From the NCBI RefSeq assembly GCF_004122115.1, contig NZ_SBKP01000003.1, positions 248,001 to 312,000 of the forward strand: a stretch of DNA of 64,000 nucleotides, in the 5' to 3' direction. The DNA comes from Sphingobium fluviale. GTDB lineage: Bacteria; Pseudomonadota; Alphaproteobacteria; Sphingomonadales; Sphingomonadaceae. The notes under the pieces were generated by a model, which was not told the origin of the DNA, did not search any database, and saw nothing but the letters and a program-made list of their open reading frames with translations. Below are positions 16,046-25,512 of the stretch, one piece after another (the stretch's first letter is position 1; every line of letters starts with the position of its first letter). The position numbers and the translations under genes were made by a program.

Positions 16046-16933
16046 ATGATGTCTGAGTCGCACGAGGAACTGAACCGTCAGAAACGGACGGCGAGCATCG
16101 TCTCCGCGCTGTGGCTGACTTTGCTCGGCGGGCTGTTCGTCTGGCAGGCCACGCAATATCGCGGCGTGGTAGAGCTGCTGGCCGAATGGCAGTACCGGGT
16201 GCTCGATCAGTATTATCCCGGCATCACGATCGCGCTGCTCTGCCTGTTCTTCAGCTTCCCGCTGCTGGTGATGCTGTTGATCCTCTGGCGCCGCTGGCGC
16301 AGGAAAAACGAGGCGGTGGGGGATCCTGTCGCGGTGATGATCGGAGCTTCCCGGCGGCTGCAACGGCTCTGCACCTTCCTGGCGCTGACGGCGGGCGGCG
16401 TCGCCGTGGTGGTCTTTCTGCTGGCGCGGATGCTGCCGTCGGAAGGCATGCCGGTCCACCTCATCGATGTGCGCAGTGCGCAGGCCGCCGTCATCCCGGA
16501 GGGCAGCGCCAGCGTTGTCGGCCCCGTCGACATGAGCGCACTCGTCCGCTTCGAGGAAAAAGTGCTGCTGTTCCACCGCCGCCTCTATTTTGCGCCGGTG
16601 CGCTATCGCCTGCACGGCAAGGCCCTTCCCGCGCGTATATTTGTGCAGGTGGAAGAGCGCGCGGATCTGCCGAAACATTTTCTGCCGGTGATGAGCGGCG
16701 TCATCGCACGCGGCGTGCTTCCCGGCGATGTCGATCAGCTCTATCGTAATATCCGCTATCCTGTCGTGGAGCGCCCCTATCTGCTTTATAAGGACAGCGA
16801 CACACTGCGCTGGCGCTATCATATGCTGTGCGCGCAGATGGGCGTCATTGCCCTGCTGTTCGCGCTTGGCGGATGGCGTGAAGCGCGGCGGCGCAGGCGG
16901 GTTGAAAAGCGGGTGGCGGAGATGGCGGGTTAA
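16046..16933 (+). CDS. Membrane protein of unknown function
   Basis: A 295-residue protein I do not recognise. Hydrophobic helices are visible at about residues 13-32, 53-77, 103-125 and 262-280. Between the third and fourth lies a roughly 130-residue extracytoplasmic domain (VRYRLHGKALPARIFVQVEER). The cytoplasmic loop after TM2 and the C-terminus are very basic (WRRWRRKN, REARRRRRVEKR). The ATG at 16046 follows AAGGG by five bases; ATG 16049 is equally possible, and an ATG at 15902 with AGGAGA upstream would add a 48-residue Gly/Cys-containing leader. It lies in the EPS/spike neighbourhood; no function is claimed. Confidence 0.7.
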   Translation: MMSESHEELNRQKRTASIVSALWLTLLGGLFVWQATQYRGVVELLAEWQYRVLDQYYPGITIALLCLFFSFPLLVMLLILWRRWRRKNEAVGDPVAVMIGASRRLQRLCTFLALTAGGVAVVVFLLARMLPSEGMPVHLIDVRSAQAAVIPEGSASVVGPVDMSALVRFEEKVLLFHRRLYFAPVRYRLHGKALPARIFVQVEERADLPKHFLPVMSGVIARGVLPGDVDQLYRNIRYPVVERPYLLYKDSDTLRWRYHMLCAQMGVIALLFALGGWREARRRRRVEKRVAEMAG

Positions 16934-17031
16934 CGCCGCGCCACTCTGCCCCTTCGTATAGTAACGGTTAATTCGGCTTTCAGCCTGTTTTGCAACGCGG
17001 CGTTGTCAGGCGCGGTGGCAAGGCATGGGCC

Positions 17032-17571
17032 ATGATAAAGCCGGGATATACTATCATGATGGCGTCGGCCTGCGCGTTCGCGGCCACATTCGGCCTTGGG
17101 CTTGGGATGCCCTTGTTTGCCGAGCCTTCCGCCCCGGCGCAGGCAACTGTGATGGCGTCTTACGTAGAGCAGCAACAGGCGCAGCAGAATGGCGATATTG
17201 GCCCGGCCGGCAACCCGATCCTCCCCGCCCCGGATGGCCTCTATTATCTCGATGCGCAGTTCGCCGATGGTGGGCGTGCGCGCTTCCTGATCGATACAGG
17301 CGCGAGTGTAACGGTGTTGACGGGCGCGGATGCGCGGCGATTGGGTGTTCAGCCGACCGAAGGCGCGGGGGGTGCAAAGCTGCGTACGGCAGGGGGCATG
17401 ACGACCGCTCGCTCCGCAACCATCGCGCGGATGGATATCGCTGGCCGTCAGCTCCGCAATATCCGGGTGGCGATTATTGACAATGGCCTGCCGGTGTCTC
17501 TGCTGGGGCAAAATGCGTTGGCGGAACTGGGGACGATAACCCTCGGCAATGGCCGGATGACTATCGACTGA
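17032..17571 (+). CDS. Retropepsin-like aspartic protease family protein
   Basis: A 179-residue protein with an N-terminal hydrophobic helix (about residues 5-28, signal or anchor) and a clan AA single-lobe aspartic protease domain from about 70. The active-site block FLIDTGASVTVLTG lies at about 84-97, and the second hydrophobic-glycine block SLLGQNALAELG near 157-168. Such proteins act as dimers in the periplasm; the substrate is unknown. The ATG at 17032 has AAGG about 8 bases upstream. The 3' end overlaps the convergent PEP-CTERM gene by 11 bases. Confidence 0.82.
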   Translation: MIKPGYTIMMASACAFAATFGLGLGMPLFAEPSAPAQATVMASYVEQQQAQQNGDIGPAGNPILPAPDGLYYLDAQFADGGRARFLIDTGASVTVLTGADARRLGVQPTEGAGGAKLRTAGGMTTARSATIARMDIAGRQLRNIRVAIIDNGLPVSLLGQNALAELGTITLGNGRMTID

Positions 17572-18193
17572 AATTATGCAGGCTGACTGCGCTTCTGCGG
17601 ATGCGCAGCGCGGCGCCGACGGCCATGAACCCTACCAAGAGCATTGCCCATGTGGCCGGCTCCGGCACAGGAGTGGCGACAGGGGGCGGAGTGACAATGG
17701 GAATAGTGTCATCCTGCGTATTGGGAAGGTTTCTGCCCTGAGGTTGACGGAAGAACGGACTATCCCCTGGCTGCGACGGAGGTGACGCGTCAGGGTTGTA
17801 AGCCAGTTGCGGGTCTTGTGTATCCCCCAGAGGCTGAATCTCTATGGGGCCGGGCGCAGGTAATTCTGCGTCAGGGCCGATGAACAGCAACGCCCGTTCC
17901 AGAGGCGCAATCCCGCCATCTTCCTCCGGCTCCGGCGCTGGGTCGTCCACTCCGGGATCGAGCCGGGCAAAGAAAGCGGAAGGATCGCGGTCCCGCAGCG
18001 AGATGCGCGGATTTTCTGTCAGATCCGTGCCGATGGTCGCGAACACGCCGGGCATCGATATGCCGCTTTGGAACATGGCCCGTTCACTCCGCGAGGAAAC
18101 GGCAACCAGAGCGACGCCGAGCGCCACAGCGCCAAACATCAACCGCCTGCGCCGCTTTTCCCTGACCAGTAACTGCGCAATACTCTGTTCCAT
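17561..18193 (-). CDS. PEP-CTERM (PEPxxWA-type) sorting-signal protein, proline-rich
   Basis: A 210-residue protein. A basic KRRRRR motif precedes a hydrophobic segment at about 18-33 (signal anchor); the middle (residues 75-175) is rich in Pro, Asp and Glu with no recognised fold. The C-terminus is a canonical exosortase signal: PEPATWA at 177-183, a short hydrophobic helix at 184-196, and the basic cluster RIRR at 197-200. This makes it a candidate substrate of the exosortase encoded at 4060-4956. PEP-CTERM proteins are usually secreted and often matrix-associated. Its own role is unknown. Confidence 0.85.
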   Translation of the reverse strand: MEQSIAQLLVREKRRRRLMFGAVALGVALVAVSSRSERAMFQSGISMPGVFATIGTDLTENPRISLRDRDPSAFFARLDPGVDDPAPEPEEDGGIAPLERALLFIGPDAELPAPGPIEIQPLGDTQDPQLAYNPDASPPSQPGDSPFFRQPQGRNLPNTQDDTIPIVTPPPVATPVPEPATWAMLLVGFMAVGAALRIRRSAVSLHNFSR

Positions 18194-18328
18194 AATGGCA
18201 CTACCATAGCATTAAAAACACATCTCATGCTACGAGCCAGACAGTTAAAATTGTATAAACGACGCTTTCCTGAGTCTCCTCAGAGGGTTAGCGGAATCGC
18301 TGGTTTTGCCGGGCCGGGTTTTCGTTAA

Positions 18329-19783
18329 CTATTTGGCTCCAAACCCGCCCGGAATGATGGTGGAGTCCTGCGTCTTTGTTCCTGCGGTCGATGTCGAAAC
18401 CTGTGCCGCGGGCTTGCCGAAATCAAAGTCGAACAGCTTGTTGCGCACTGTTTTATAGTAGGCTGTGGCGTCATAGAGCGCGCCGCCATCGAGCGCGAGA
18501 TCCCGCGCCTCGGCATGGCCCATCGCGGCGATCAGGCTGAACCCCGCCACATAGGCGTTGCGCTGGGCCGAGACATATTGAACCTGCGCGTTCAGCAGGT
18601 CGCGCTGGGAGTCCAGAATATCGAGGATGGTGCGGGTGCCCGCCTTGTTCTCGGCCTGCACACCTTCGAGCGAGAGTGAGCCGGAATCCACGGCCTTGCG
18701 GGTGGATTCAATCGTCTGGAGCGAGGCCTGCCAGTTGGCATAGGCGGAGCGGGTCTGCGCGATCACGCTGCGTTCTGTCGCCACGGTTTGCTCGATTGCC
18801 TGACTCTCGCGTGCCACTGCCTGCCGGGTGGCCGCGCCGGGCCGCCCGCCCTGATAGATCGGGACTGTGAGCTGTACACCGGCTGCGGCGGATTTGCTTA
18901 CAGGGGTGGGGGCGCCAAAGGTGCGAGAATCCAGAAAATCCGTGTAGCTTCCGCGCACAAAACCGGAGAGGCGCGGCGCGATCTGGCCCTTGGCGGCATT
19001 GACCTGATAACGGGCGGCGTTGCGCGTGCTCTTGGCGGCGAGAATATCCGGATTGTCCTTCAGCGCGACTTCAACTGCGGCTTCGGGCGAGGCGGGCAGG
19101 CCGGGCAGTTGCGGCGGGGGCTGAAGGTCAACCGGCTCGCTGCCGACCAGCGATATATACCGCTCTTTGGAAGAAATAAGCTGCGCCTGCGCCGACTCAA
19201 GGTTGGCGCGGGCCAGCGCGAGGCGCGTGTCAGACTGGGCAACGTCGGTGCGAGTGAGGTCGCCTACTTTGAAGCGGTCGGTGCTCGCCTGCAGGTTTAC
19301 CTCCAGCGAGCGCACATTCTGGAGGTTGAAGGTTACGACAGCACTGTCTGAAATCACATCGAGATAGGCGGCGACCACTTGAGCGAACACTGACGATTCA
19401 GTGGCGCGCAGTTGTTCCTCGCCCGCTTCGACGCCTTCCTTGGCCGCATTGATAGAGTTGCGCACGATCCCGCCCTGATAAACCGGCACGGAAAGCGTGG
19501 CCTGACCGCTGGCGCTTTGAATCGGTGTGGAAAGTGGGAAGTCCCGGTGCAACTGCCGTTCATAGGTGCCGTTCACCCCGATATTGGGCCGCCCATCGGC
19601 CTTGGCGAGCGGAACGCCTTCGTTGGTCGCGCGGAGCTGGGCGCGGGCGGCGTTCAGCGTCGGATTTGTGCGATAGGCCTGGGCCAGCGCCTCTTGCAAC
19701 GTGGTTGCCGTGGCGGGCTGGGCCGCGGCTGCCAGGGCCAGGGTGGAAACGGTGGCAGCGGCTCGGCGCATCAACATATGCAT
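18329..19783 (-). CDS. tolC: TolC-family outer-membrane efflux/secretion channel
   Basis: A 484-residue protein with signal peptide (residues 1-26, cleavage after TATA) and two tandem outer-membrane-factor repeats. The first begins LQEALAQAYRTNPTLNAAR near 29, the second PEAAVEVALKDNPDILAAK near 235; both contain long helical hairpins and the P-VYQGG / P-IYQGG strand motifs typical of TolC. The C-terminal tail after about 440 is Ser/Thr-rich. It would serve as the outer-membrane exit duct for RND/ABC pumps or type I secretion. It is monocistronic between the PEP-CTERM gene and divergent efp. The start could also be the ATG at 19777. Confidence 0.92.
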   Translation of the reverse strand: MHMLMRRAAATVSTLALAAAAQPATATTLQEALAQAYRTNPTLNAARAQLRATNEGVPLAKADGRPNIGVNGTYERQLHRDFPLSTPIQSASGQATLSVPVYQGGIVRNSINAAKEGVEAGEEQLRATESSVFAQVVAAYLDVISDSAVVTFNLQNVRSLEVNLQASTDRFKVGDLTRTDVAQSDTRLALARANLESAQAQLISSKERYISLVGSEPVDLQPPPQLPGLPASPEAAVEVALKDNPDILAAKSTRNAARYQVNAAKGQIAPRLSGFVRGSYTDFLDSRTFGAPTPVSKSAAAGVQLTVPIYQGGRPGAATRQAVARESQAIEQTVATERSVIAQTRSAYANWQASLQTIESTRKAVDSGSLSLEGVQAENKAGTRTILDILDSQRDLLNAQVQYVSAQRNAYVAGFSLIAAMGHAEARDLALDGGALYDATAYYKTVRNKLFDFDFGKPAAQVSTSTAGTKTQDSTIIPGGFGAK

Positions 19784-19996
19784 GGTCGATCGGTTCCCTT
19801 GTGCATCGAATAGAGTGTTGAAGGGGGGATTAGCATTGCATCGGCCATAATCAAACAGCTTTAACAGCGCATAATATCATCAGCGTTATTTGCAGGTTTA
19901 GGCTAATCCGCCGTGCCTCTTGCCCTTGGGCTTCCCAGAGGCTACAGCGCCGCCCGGCTCTTTCCCTTTCTCAACACTATACAGGCAGAACACGCT

Positions 19997-20563
19997 ATGG
20001 CGAAGATCAGCGGCGTCGAAATCCGTCCCGGCAACAATATCGAGTATGAAGGCGGCCTGTGGCGCGCCGTCAAGATCCAGCACACTCAGCCCGGCAAGGG
20101 CGGCGCCTATATGCAGGTGGAGCTGAAAAACCTGATCGACGGGCGCAAGAACAATGTGCGCTTCCGTTCTGCCGAGACGGTGGAGCGTATCCGCCTCGAT
20201 ACCAAGGATTTCCAGTATCTCTACTCCGAGGGCGACATGCTCGTCTTCATGGATACCGAGACCTATGAGCAGATCAACCTGCCGAACGATCTCGTCGGCG
20301 ATGCCGCCGCCTTCCTTCAGGATGGCATGATGGTTCAGCTTGAGCTGTATGAAGAACGCCCGATCTCGGTCGCGCTGCCGGAAACGGTGGAGGCCGTGGT
20401 GGTTGAGGCCGATGCTGTGGTGAAGGGGCAGACAGCGTCCGCATCCTATAAACCAGCGATCCTCGACAATGGCGTGCGCGTCATGGTGCCGCCGCATATT
20501 GTCACCGGTACGCGCATCGTCGTTGATGTGTATGAGCGCGAATATGTGAAGCGGGCGGAATAA
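19997..20563 (+). CDS. efp: Elongation factor P
   Basis: A 188-residue protein of normal length with the three beta-barrel domains. The loop QPGKGGAY places Lys34 at the position modified by beta-lysylation in other bacteria; the domain II/III segment ends [31 protein letters not shown] relieves ribosome stalling at polyproline stretches, which are common in this window (for example the PEP-CTERM protein and the NuoC tail). No epmA/epmB gene is seen nearby. The ATG at 19997 is chosen by homology over longer upstream frames. Confidence 0.96.
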   Translation: MAKISGVEIRPGNNIEYEGGLWRAVKIQHTQPGKGGAYMQVELKNLIDGRKNNVRFRSAETVERIRLDTKDFQYLYSEGDMLVFMDTETYEQINLPNDLVGDAAAFLQDGMMVQLELYEERPISVALPETVEAVVVEADAVVKGQTASASYKPAILDNGVRVMVPPHIVTGTRIVVDVYEREYVKRAE

Positions 20564-20565
20564 AT

Positions 20566-20832
20566 ATGCGGATGGGCCGCTCTCGGCGCCTTCAAAGTAG
20601 GCTGACTAGGTTTGCGGGAATACCGCTTCGAAAGGCGAGTAAACAGAATTTTTTTACAAAGTCAGATATGCGTGAAAAATGGTATCAAGTAGTGCGATAC
20701 CACCATCTTCGTGGAACAACTGTAAAGTCTCGTTATCAGGGCAATTTGCCTAATTGGCTTCGCGAAGAAATCAATACGCTGGAGCTGGAAACCTGGTTAT
20801 CGAAATTTCGAAAGTTCTCAAAGGTAACATAG
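20566..20832 (+). CDS. Short low-GC open frame between efp and the phosphatase gene (doubtful gene)
   Basis: An 88-codon frame beginning two bases after efp and ending two bases before the next gene. Its base composition is far below the surroundings (about 32 percent GC in 20641-20700). The product is basic and aromatic (KWYQVVRYHHLRG, NWLREEINTLELETWLSKFRKF) and matches nothing I know. No good ribosome-binding site precedes 20566; an internal ATG at 20668 is an alternative. It may be a real small gene, a decayed acquired fragment, or a leader of the gene behind it. Confidence 0.35.
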   Translation: MRMGRSRRLQSRLTRFAGIPLRKASKQNFFTKSDMREKWYQVVRYHHLRGTTVKSRYQGNLPNWLREEINTLELETWLSKFRKFSKVT

Positions 20833-20834
20833 AC

Positions 20835-21647
20835 ATGGTATCCCACTCAGGCCTGCTCACCGTAATGGAACGTGCTGCCAGAAAGGCGGCGCCGCGTCTG
20901 CGTCGTGATTTTGGCGAGGTCGAGCACTTGCAGGTGTCCCGCAAGGGGCCGGCGGATTTCGTCTCCATGGCGGACAAGCGCTGTGAGCAGACTTTGGTAG
21001 AGGAGCTGCAAAAGGCGCGGCCAGACTGGGGCTTCCTGCTGGAAGAAGGCGGCGTGATCGAGGGCGATCCGGGCAAGCCGCGCTGGATCATTGATCCGCT
21101 CGATGGCACCACCAACTTCCTCCACGGCATCCCTCATTTCGCGATCTCCATCGCGGTGGAGGAGCCGATGGCCGGGGGCAGGCGTGAAGTGACGACGGGT
21201 CTCGTCTATCAGCCAATCACAGACGAGAGCTATTGGTCAGAGAAGAATCGCGGCGCGTGGCGGCATGACCAGCGGCTGCGCGTCTCCGCCCGGCGGGATA
21301 TGGCCGATGCGGTGATCGCCACCGGTATCCCCTTTTTCGGGCATGGCGATGTGGCGCAGTGGACGCGCATTTTCGGCGCGGTGGCGCCTTCGGTTGCGGG
21401 CATCCGGCGCTTCGGCTCGGCCGCGCTCGATCTCGCCCATGTCGCCTCCGGGCGCTATGACGGCTTCTGGGAAAGCGGCCTGCAACCCTGGGATGTGGCG
21501 GCGGGGATATTGCTGGTGCGCGAGGCAGGGGGCTTCGTCACCGATTATCGCGGAGGTGATCAAGCGATCGAGCGCAAGGAACTGATCGCCGGCAACGACG
21601 CGATCCACTCCAAGCTGCACAAGCTTGTTGCAAGTGCGCTGCGGTAA
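20835..21647 (+). CDS. suhB: Inositol monophosphatase family protein
   Basis: A 270-residue Mg-dependent phosphatase of the IMPase/SuhB family. Metal-binding motif 1 is WIIDPLDGTTNFLHGIPHFA at about residues 79-98 and motif 2 is LQPWDVAAGILLVREAGG near 216-233; the acidic residue of the EE(G) loop (LLEEGG) is at about 68-73. It hydrolyses inositol-1-phosphate or related sugar phosphates; SuhB also acts in rRNA antitermination in other bacteria. The ATG at 20835 follows AAGGT by about 10 bases. Confidence 0.9.
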   Translation: MVSHSGLLTVMERAARKAAPRLRRDFGEVEHLQVSRKGPADFVSMADKRCEQTLVEELQKARPDWGFLLEEGGVIEGDPGKPRWIIDPLDGTTNFLHGIPHFAISIAVEEPMAGGRREVTTGLVYQPITDESYWSEKNRGAWRHDQRLRVSARRDMADAVIATGIPFFGHGDVAQWTRIFGAVAPSVAGIRRFGSAALDLAHVASGRYDGFWESGLQPWDVAAGILLVREAGGFVTDYRGGDQAIERKELIAGNDAIHSKLHKLVASALR

Positions 21648-21783
21648 ATCTTTTTGTAATATCGCTCCCCTAGAGGCGATTGGGCAGCTTTGATTTTTCC
21701 GGGTTAACAGCCTTGTGTCTGGCCGCAGGGCATATATTTTCTGCATGTCGCAGTGCAAAATCTATGTTGATCCTGAGAACGGA

Positions 21784-22740
21784 ATGGAAAAGGAACAGGC
21801 TGCACACACAGCGCAACGGGGCTATCCGGTGATCGACACAAAAACATTGACCCATCTTGAGCGGCTTGAGGCCGAGAGTATCCACATCATGCGCGAGGTG
21901 GTGGCCGAGGCTGAGAAGCCTGTCATGCTCTATAGCGTGGGCAAGGACAGCGCGGTGATGCTGCATCTGGCGCGCAAGGCATTTTACCCCAGCCCGCCGC
22001 CGTTCCCGCTGCTTCATGTCGATACGACATGGAAGTTCAAGGCGATGTACGAGCTGCGCAACCGCATGGCGCAGGAAAGCGGCATGGAGCTGCTGGTCTA
22101 TCAGAACCCGGAAGCGGCCGAGCGGGGCATCAACCCGTTCGATCATGGCCCGCTCCACACCGATATGTGGAAGACCGAAGGCCTCAAGCAGGCGCTTGAT
22201 CTGTATGGCTTCGATGTTGCTTTTGGCGGCGCGCGGCGCGACGAGGAAAAGAGCCGCGCCAAGGAGCGCATCTTCTCCTTCCGCACCGCGACCCATGGCT
22301 GGGACCCGAAGAACCAGCGGCCTGAGCTGTGGAACCTCTATAACGCCCGCAAGAAGAAGGGCGAGAGCATCCGTGTCTTCCCGATCTCGAACTGGACCGA
22401 GCTGGACATCTGGCAATATATCCATCTGAACGACATCCCCATCGTACCGCTCTATTTCAGCGCCAAGCGCCCGACGGTGGAGCGCGATGGCATGCTGATC
22501 ATGGTCGATGATGAGCGCTTCCCGCTGAAGCCCGGCGAAACGCCGGTCGAGCGCTCGATCCGCTTCCGCACCCTGGGCTGCTATCCCTTGACCGGTGCGG
22601 TCGAGAGCGAGGCGAAGACTTTGCCGGAAGTCATTCAGGAAATGCTCCTCACCACAACGTCAGAGCGGCAAGGCCGAGTCATCGACAAGGATGGCGGCGA
22701 CGCCAGTATGGAAAAAAAGAAGCAGGAGGGGTACTTCTGA
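21784..22740 (+). CDS. cysD: Sulfate adenylyltransferase subunit 2
   Basis: The small, catalytic subunit of ATP sulfurylase (318 residues from this start). It has the PP-loop [10 protein letters not shown] near residues 52-61, and conserved blocks [30 protein letters not shown] and the C-terminal [16 protein letters not shown]. With CysN it makes adenosine 5'-phosphosulfate from sulfate and ATP. The start is uncertain: ATG 21784 gives a family-like length, while ATG 21745 would add 13 residues. It begins the cysD-cysNC-cysQ-tauE group; a palindromic repeat lies in the gap to cysNC. Confidence 0.93.
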   Translation: MEKEQAAHTAQRGYPVIDTKTLTHLERLEAESIHIMREVVAEAEKPVMLYSVGKDSAVMLHLARKAFYPSPPPFPLLHVDTTWKFKAMYELRNRMAQESGMELLVYQNPEAAERGINPFDHGPLHTDMWKTEGLKQALDLYGFDVAFGGARRDEEKSRAKERIFSFRTATHGWDPKNQRPELWNLYNARKKKGESIRVFPISNWTELDIWQYIHLNDIPIVPLYFSAKRPTVERDGMLIMVDDERFPLKPGETPVERSIRFRTLGCYPLTGAVESEAKTLPEVIQEMLLTTTSERQGRVIDKDGGDASMEKKKQEGYF

Positions 22741-22764
22741 TGTGCCGGTCCCGTCTCCCTCATC

Positions 22765-22853
22765 GTCACCCTGAACTTGTTTCAGGGTCCATCTTTCCCC
22801 ATGCCCCCGCATCGCCGAAGGCGCGATGGATGCTGAAACAAGTTCAGCATGAC
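22765..22853. repeat. Inverted-repeat intergenic element (CTGAACTTGTTTCAG family), copy 1
   Basis: GTCACCCTGAACTTGTTTCAGGGTCCATC at 22765-22793 is repeated in inverted orientation at 22825-22853. Each arm also folds on itself (CCTGAA/TTCAGG and GCTGAA/TTCAGC). It lies between cysD and cysNC and ends right before the cysNC ribosome-binding site GGAG (22854-22857). A second copy lies at 34475-34561. Elements of this type are, from memory, abundant in sphingomonad genomes. Confidence 0.85.
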
Positions 22854-22864
22854 GGAGTGAACTG

Positions 22865-24781
22865 ATGTCCGACATGGCAGACCCCATTTACAAGACCGAC
22901 GCGCTGATCTCTGAGGACATCGACGCTTACCTCAAGACGCACCAGCACAAGAGCCTGCTGCGCTTTATTACCTGCGGCAGCGTGGACGACGGCAAATCGA
23001 CGCTGATCGGGCGGCTGCTCTATGACAGCAAGATGATCTTCGAGGATCAGCTTGCAGCGCTGGAGGCAGACAGCAAGCGGGTGGGCACGCAGGGGCAGGA
23101 GATCGACTTTGCGCTCCTCGTTGATGGCCTCGCCGCCGAGCGTGAGCAGGGCATCACCATCGATGTCGCCTATCGCTTCTTCACCACCGAAAAGCGCAAA
23201 TTCATCGTCGCGGACACGCCGGGGCATGAGCAATATACGCGCAACATGGTGACAGGCGCGTCGACAGCGGACCTTGCCGTGATCCTGATCGACGCGCGCA
23301 AGGGTGTGCTCACGCAGACCCGCCGCCACAGCTTTCTCGCCCACCTTATCGGCATCCGCAACATCGTGCTGGCGGTGAACAAGATGGATCTGGTGGACTA
23401 TAGCCAGACGGTGTTTGACGATATTGTTGAGGATTATACCGCGTTCGCCACCTCTATTGGCATTGAGAGCTTCACGCCGATGCCGATTTCCGGCTTCAAG
23501 GGCGACAATATCACCGCCAACTCGCCTAACACACCGTGGTACACCGGCAAGCCGCTGATCGAGCATCTCGAAACGGTCGAGCTGGATGTTACGGCGGATC
23601 AGGGCAAGCCGTTCCGCATGGCTGTGCAGTGGGTCAACCGACCGAACCTCGATTTCCGGGGCTTTTCCGGCCAGATCGCGACCGGCCGCGTTGTGCCGGG
23701 CGATGCGATCCGGGTTCTGCCTTCGGGCAAGACGAGCACGGTCTCGCGTATTGTGACATTGGATGGCGATCTGGATCAGGCCGTCGCTGGCCAATCGGTC
23801 ACGCTCTGTTTTGCGGACGAGATCGATTGCTCGCGCGGCGATGTGATCGCCATTGCCGATACCCCTCCCGAAGCTGCCGACCAGTTTGAGGCAACCTTGG
23901 TGTGGATGTCTGACGATGCGCTGCATGTCGGGCGGTCTTATTGGATGAAGCTTGGCACCCAGATGGTCTCCGTCACGGTGCAGGCGCCCAAATATGTCGT
24001 CAATGTCAACACGATGGAGCATCTCGCGGCCAAGACGCTGGATCTGAACGCCATTGGCGTCGTGGAGCTGGCCACCGACAAGCCGGTTGTGTTCGAGGCC
24101 TATGCGCAGAACCGGACACTGGGCGGGTTCATCCTTGTGGACAAGCTCACCAACAACACGGTTGCGGCGGGCATGCTGCACTTCTCGCTACGGCGGGCGC
24201 AGAATGTCCACTGGCAGGCGCTCGACATCAGCCGCGATGCGCATGCCAGCCTCAAGAACCAGAAGCCCGCCGTATTGTGGTTCACCGGCCTTTCGGGCTC
24301 CGGCAAATCCACCATCGCCAATCTGGTCGAAAAGAAGCTGCACCGGATGAACCGGCACACCTTCCTTTTGGACGGCGACAATGTGCGCCACGGCCTCAAC
24401 AAGGATCTGGGCTTTACCGAAGCGGACCGGATCGAGAATATCCGACGTGTCGGCGAGGTGGCGAAGCTGATGGCGGATGCCGGCCTCATCGTCATCACCG
24501 CGTTCATCTCCCCCTTCCGCGCGGAGCGGGAGATGGTGCGCGCGATGATCCCGGAAGGCGAGTTCTTCGAGGTCTTCATCGACACGCCGCTCGCCGAGGC
24601 CGAGAAGCGCGACGTGAAGGGCCTCTATAAGAAGGCGCGTTCGGGCGATCTCAAGAACTTCACCGGCATAGACAGCCCCTATGAGGCACCGGAAAGCCCC
24701 GAAGTGCGGATCGACACCACGGCAATGGACCCCGAAGCCGCCGCTGATGCGATCATCGAGAGGCTGCTGGGGTGGCACTGA
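22865..24781 (+). CDS. cysNC: Bifunctional sulfate adenylyltransferase subunit 1 / adenylylsulfate kinase
   Basis: A 638-residue fusion. Residues 1 to about 440 are CysN, an EF-Tu-like GTPase (P-loop GSVDDGKST near 39-47, [12 protein letters not shown] near 118-129, NKMD near 173) that drives CysD. From about 460 to the end is CysC, APS kinase (P-loop GLSGSGKST near 475, [15 protein letters not shown]). Together they turn sulfate into PAPS. The ATG follows GGAG by seven bases. The fusion is normal for alphaproteobacteria. Confidence 0.96.
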   Translation: MSDMADPIYKTDALISEDIDAYLKTHQHKSLLRFITCGSVDDGKSTLIGRLLYDSKMIFEDQLAALEADSKRVGTQGQEIDFALLVDGLAAEREQGITIDVAYRFFTTEKRKFIVADTPGHEQYTRNMVTGASTADLAVILIDARKGVLTQTRRHSFLAHLIGIRNIVLAVNKMDLVDYSQTVFDDIVEDYTAFATSIGIESFTPMPISGFKGDNITANSPNTPWYTGKPLIEHLETVELDVTADQGKPFRMAVQWVNRPNLDFRGFSGQIATGRVVPGDAIRVLPSGKTSTVSRIVTLDGDLDQAVAGQSVTLCFADEIDCSRGDVIAIADTPPEAADQFEATLVWMSDDALHVGRSYWMKLGTQMVSVTVQAPKYVVNVNTMEHLAAKTLDLNAIGVVELATDKPVVFEAYAQNRTLGGFILVDKLTNNTVAAGMLHFSLRRAQNVHWQALDISRDAHASLKNQKPAVLWFTGLSGSGKSTIANLVEKKLHRMNRHTFLLDGDNVRHGLNKDLGFTEADRIENIRRVGEVAKLMADAGLIVITAFISPFRAEREMVRAMIPEGEFFEVFIDTPLAEAEKRDVKGLYKKARSGDLKNFTGIDSPYEAPESPEVRIDTTAMDPEAAADAIIERLLGWH

Positions 24782-25512
24782 GCGACGCGGAACTCGCAGC
24801 CCGGCTTGCCGATCATGCAGGCCGCATCCTTCTCGCTGTGCGGGATAGCGGGCTGATCGCGGCAAAGGCGCTGGGCAAGGCAGGCGATCAGACGGCGAAC
24901 CAGTTCCTTATCGCGGCCATTGCGGAACACCGCCCGGATGACGGCCTGCTTTCGGAAGAGAGCAAGGATACGCCGGAGCGTCTTGGCAAATCCCGTGTCT
25001 GGATCATCGATCCGGTCGATGGTACGCGCGAATATGGCGAAGAACGCACCGACTGGGCGGTGCATGTGGCGCTCAGCATAGACGGCAAGCCTGAAATCGG
25101 CGCTGTGGCGCTGCCGGGCCTCAATGAAGTGCTGCGCTCCGATCAACCGCGCGCCCTGCCTGCGGCGGGAACGCCTTTGCGCATGGTCGTTTCGCGCACT
25201 CGTCCCGCCGCCGAGGCGCTGAGCGTGGCTGAAAAGCTGGGTGCGGAGCTGGTGCCTATGGGCAGTGCGGGCGCGAAAGCGATGGCCGTCATTCGTGGCG
25301 AGGCTGACATCTATCTCCATTCCGGCGGTCAGCATGAGTGGGACAGCTGCGCACCTGCCGCCGTCGCACTTGCCCACGGCCTCCATGTCAGCCGTATCGA
25401 CGGCAGCCCGCTTGTCTATAACCAGCGGGACGTCTACATGCCGGATCTGCTGATCTGCCGCAGGGAACACGCCCGCCCGGTACTTGATCTGCTGATGGAT
25501 GCGGCTGCCTGA
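24772..25512 (+). CDS. cysQ: 3'(2'),5'-bisphosphate nucleotidase
   Basis: A 246-residue inositol-phosphatase-superfamily enzyme. It has the acidic SEES-type loop (LLSEESKD near 61-68), the metal motif [11 protein letters not shown] near 78-88 and the second motif [17 protein letters not shown] near 187-203. CysQ removes PAP, the inhibitory by-product of sulfate assimilation, which fits its place directly behind cysNC. Translation starts at GTG 24772, ten bases inside the end of cysNC, so it is probably coupled. Confidence 0.92.
   Translation: MALSDAELAARLADHAGRILLAVRDSGLIAAKALGKAGDQTANQFLIAAIAEHRPDDGLLSEESKDTPERLGKSRVWIIDPVDGTREYGEERTDWAVHVALSIDGKPEIGAVALPGLNEVLRSDQPRALPAAGTPLRMVVSRTRPAAEALSVAEKLGAELVPMGSAGAKAMAVIRGEADIYLHSGGQHEWDSCAPAAVALAHGLHVSRIDGSPLVYNQRDVYMPDLLICRREHARPVLDLLMDAAA

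Noticed and set aside
22844..24181. 445-codon minus-strand frame opposite cysNC
   Set aside because: Shadow of the CysN coding sequence; it starts within the palindromic repeat region's far side and shows no family features.
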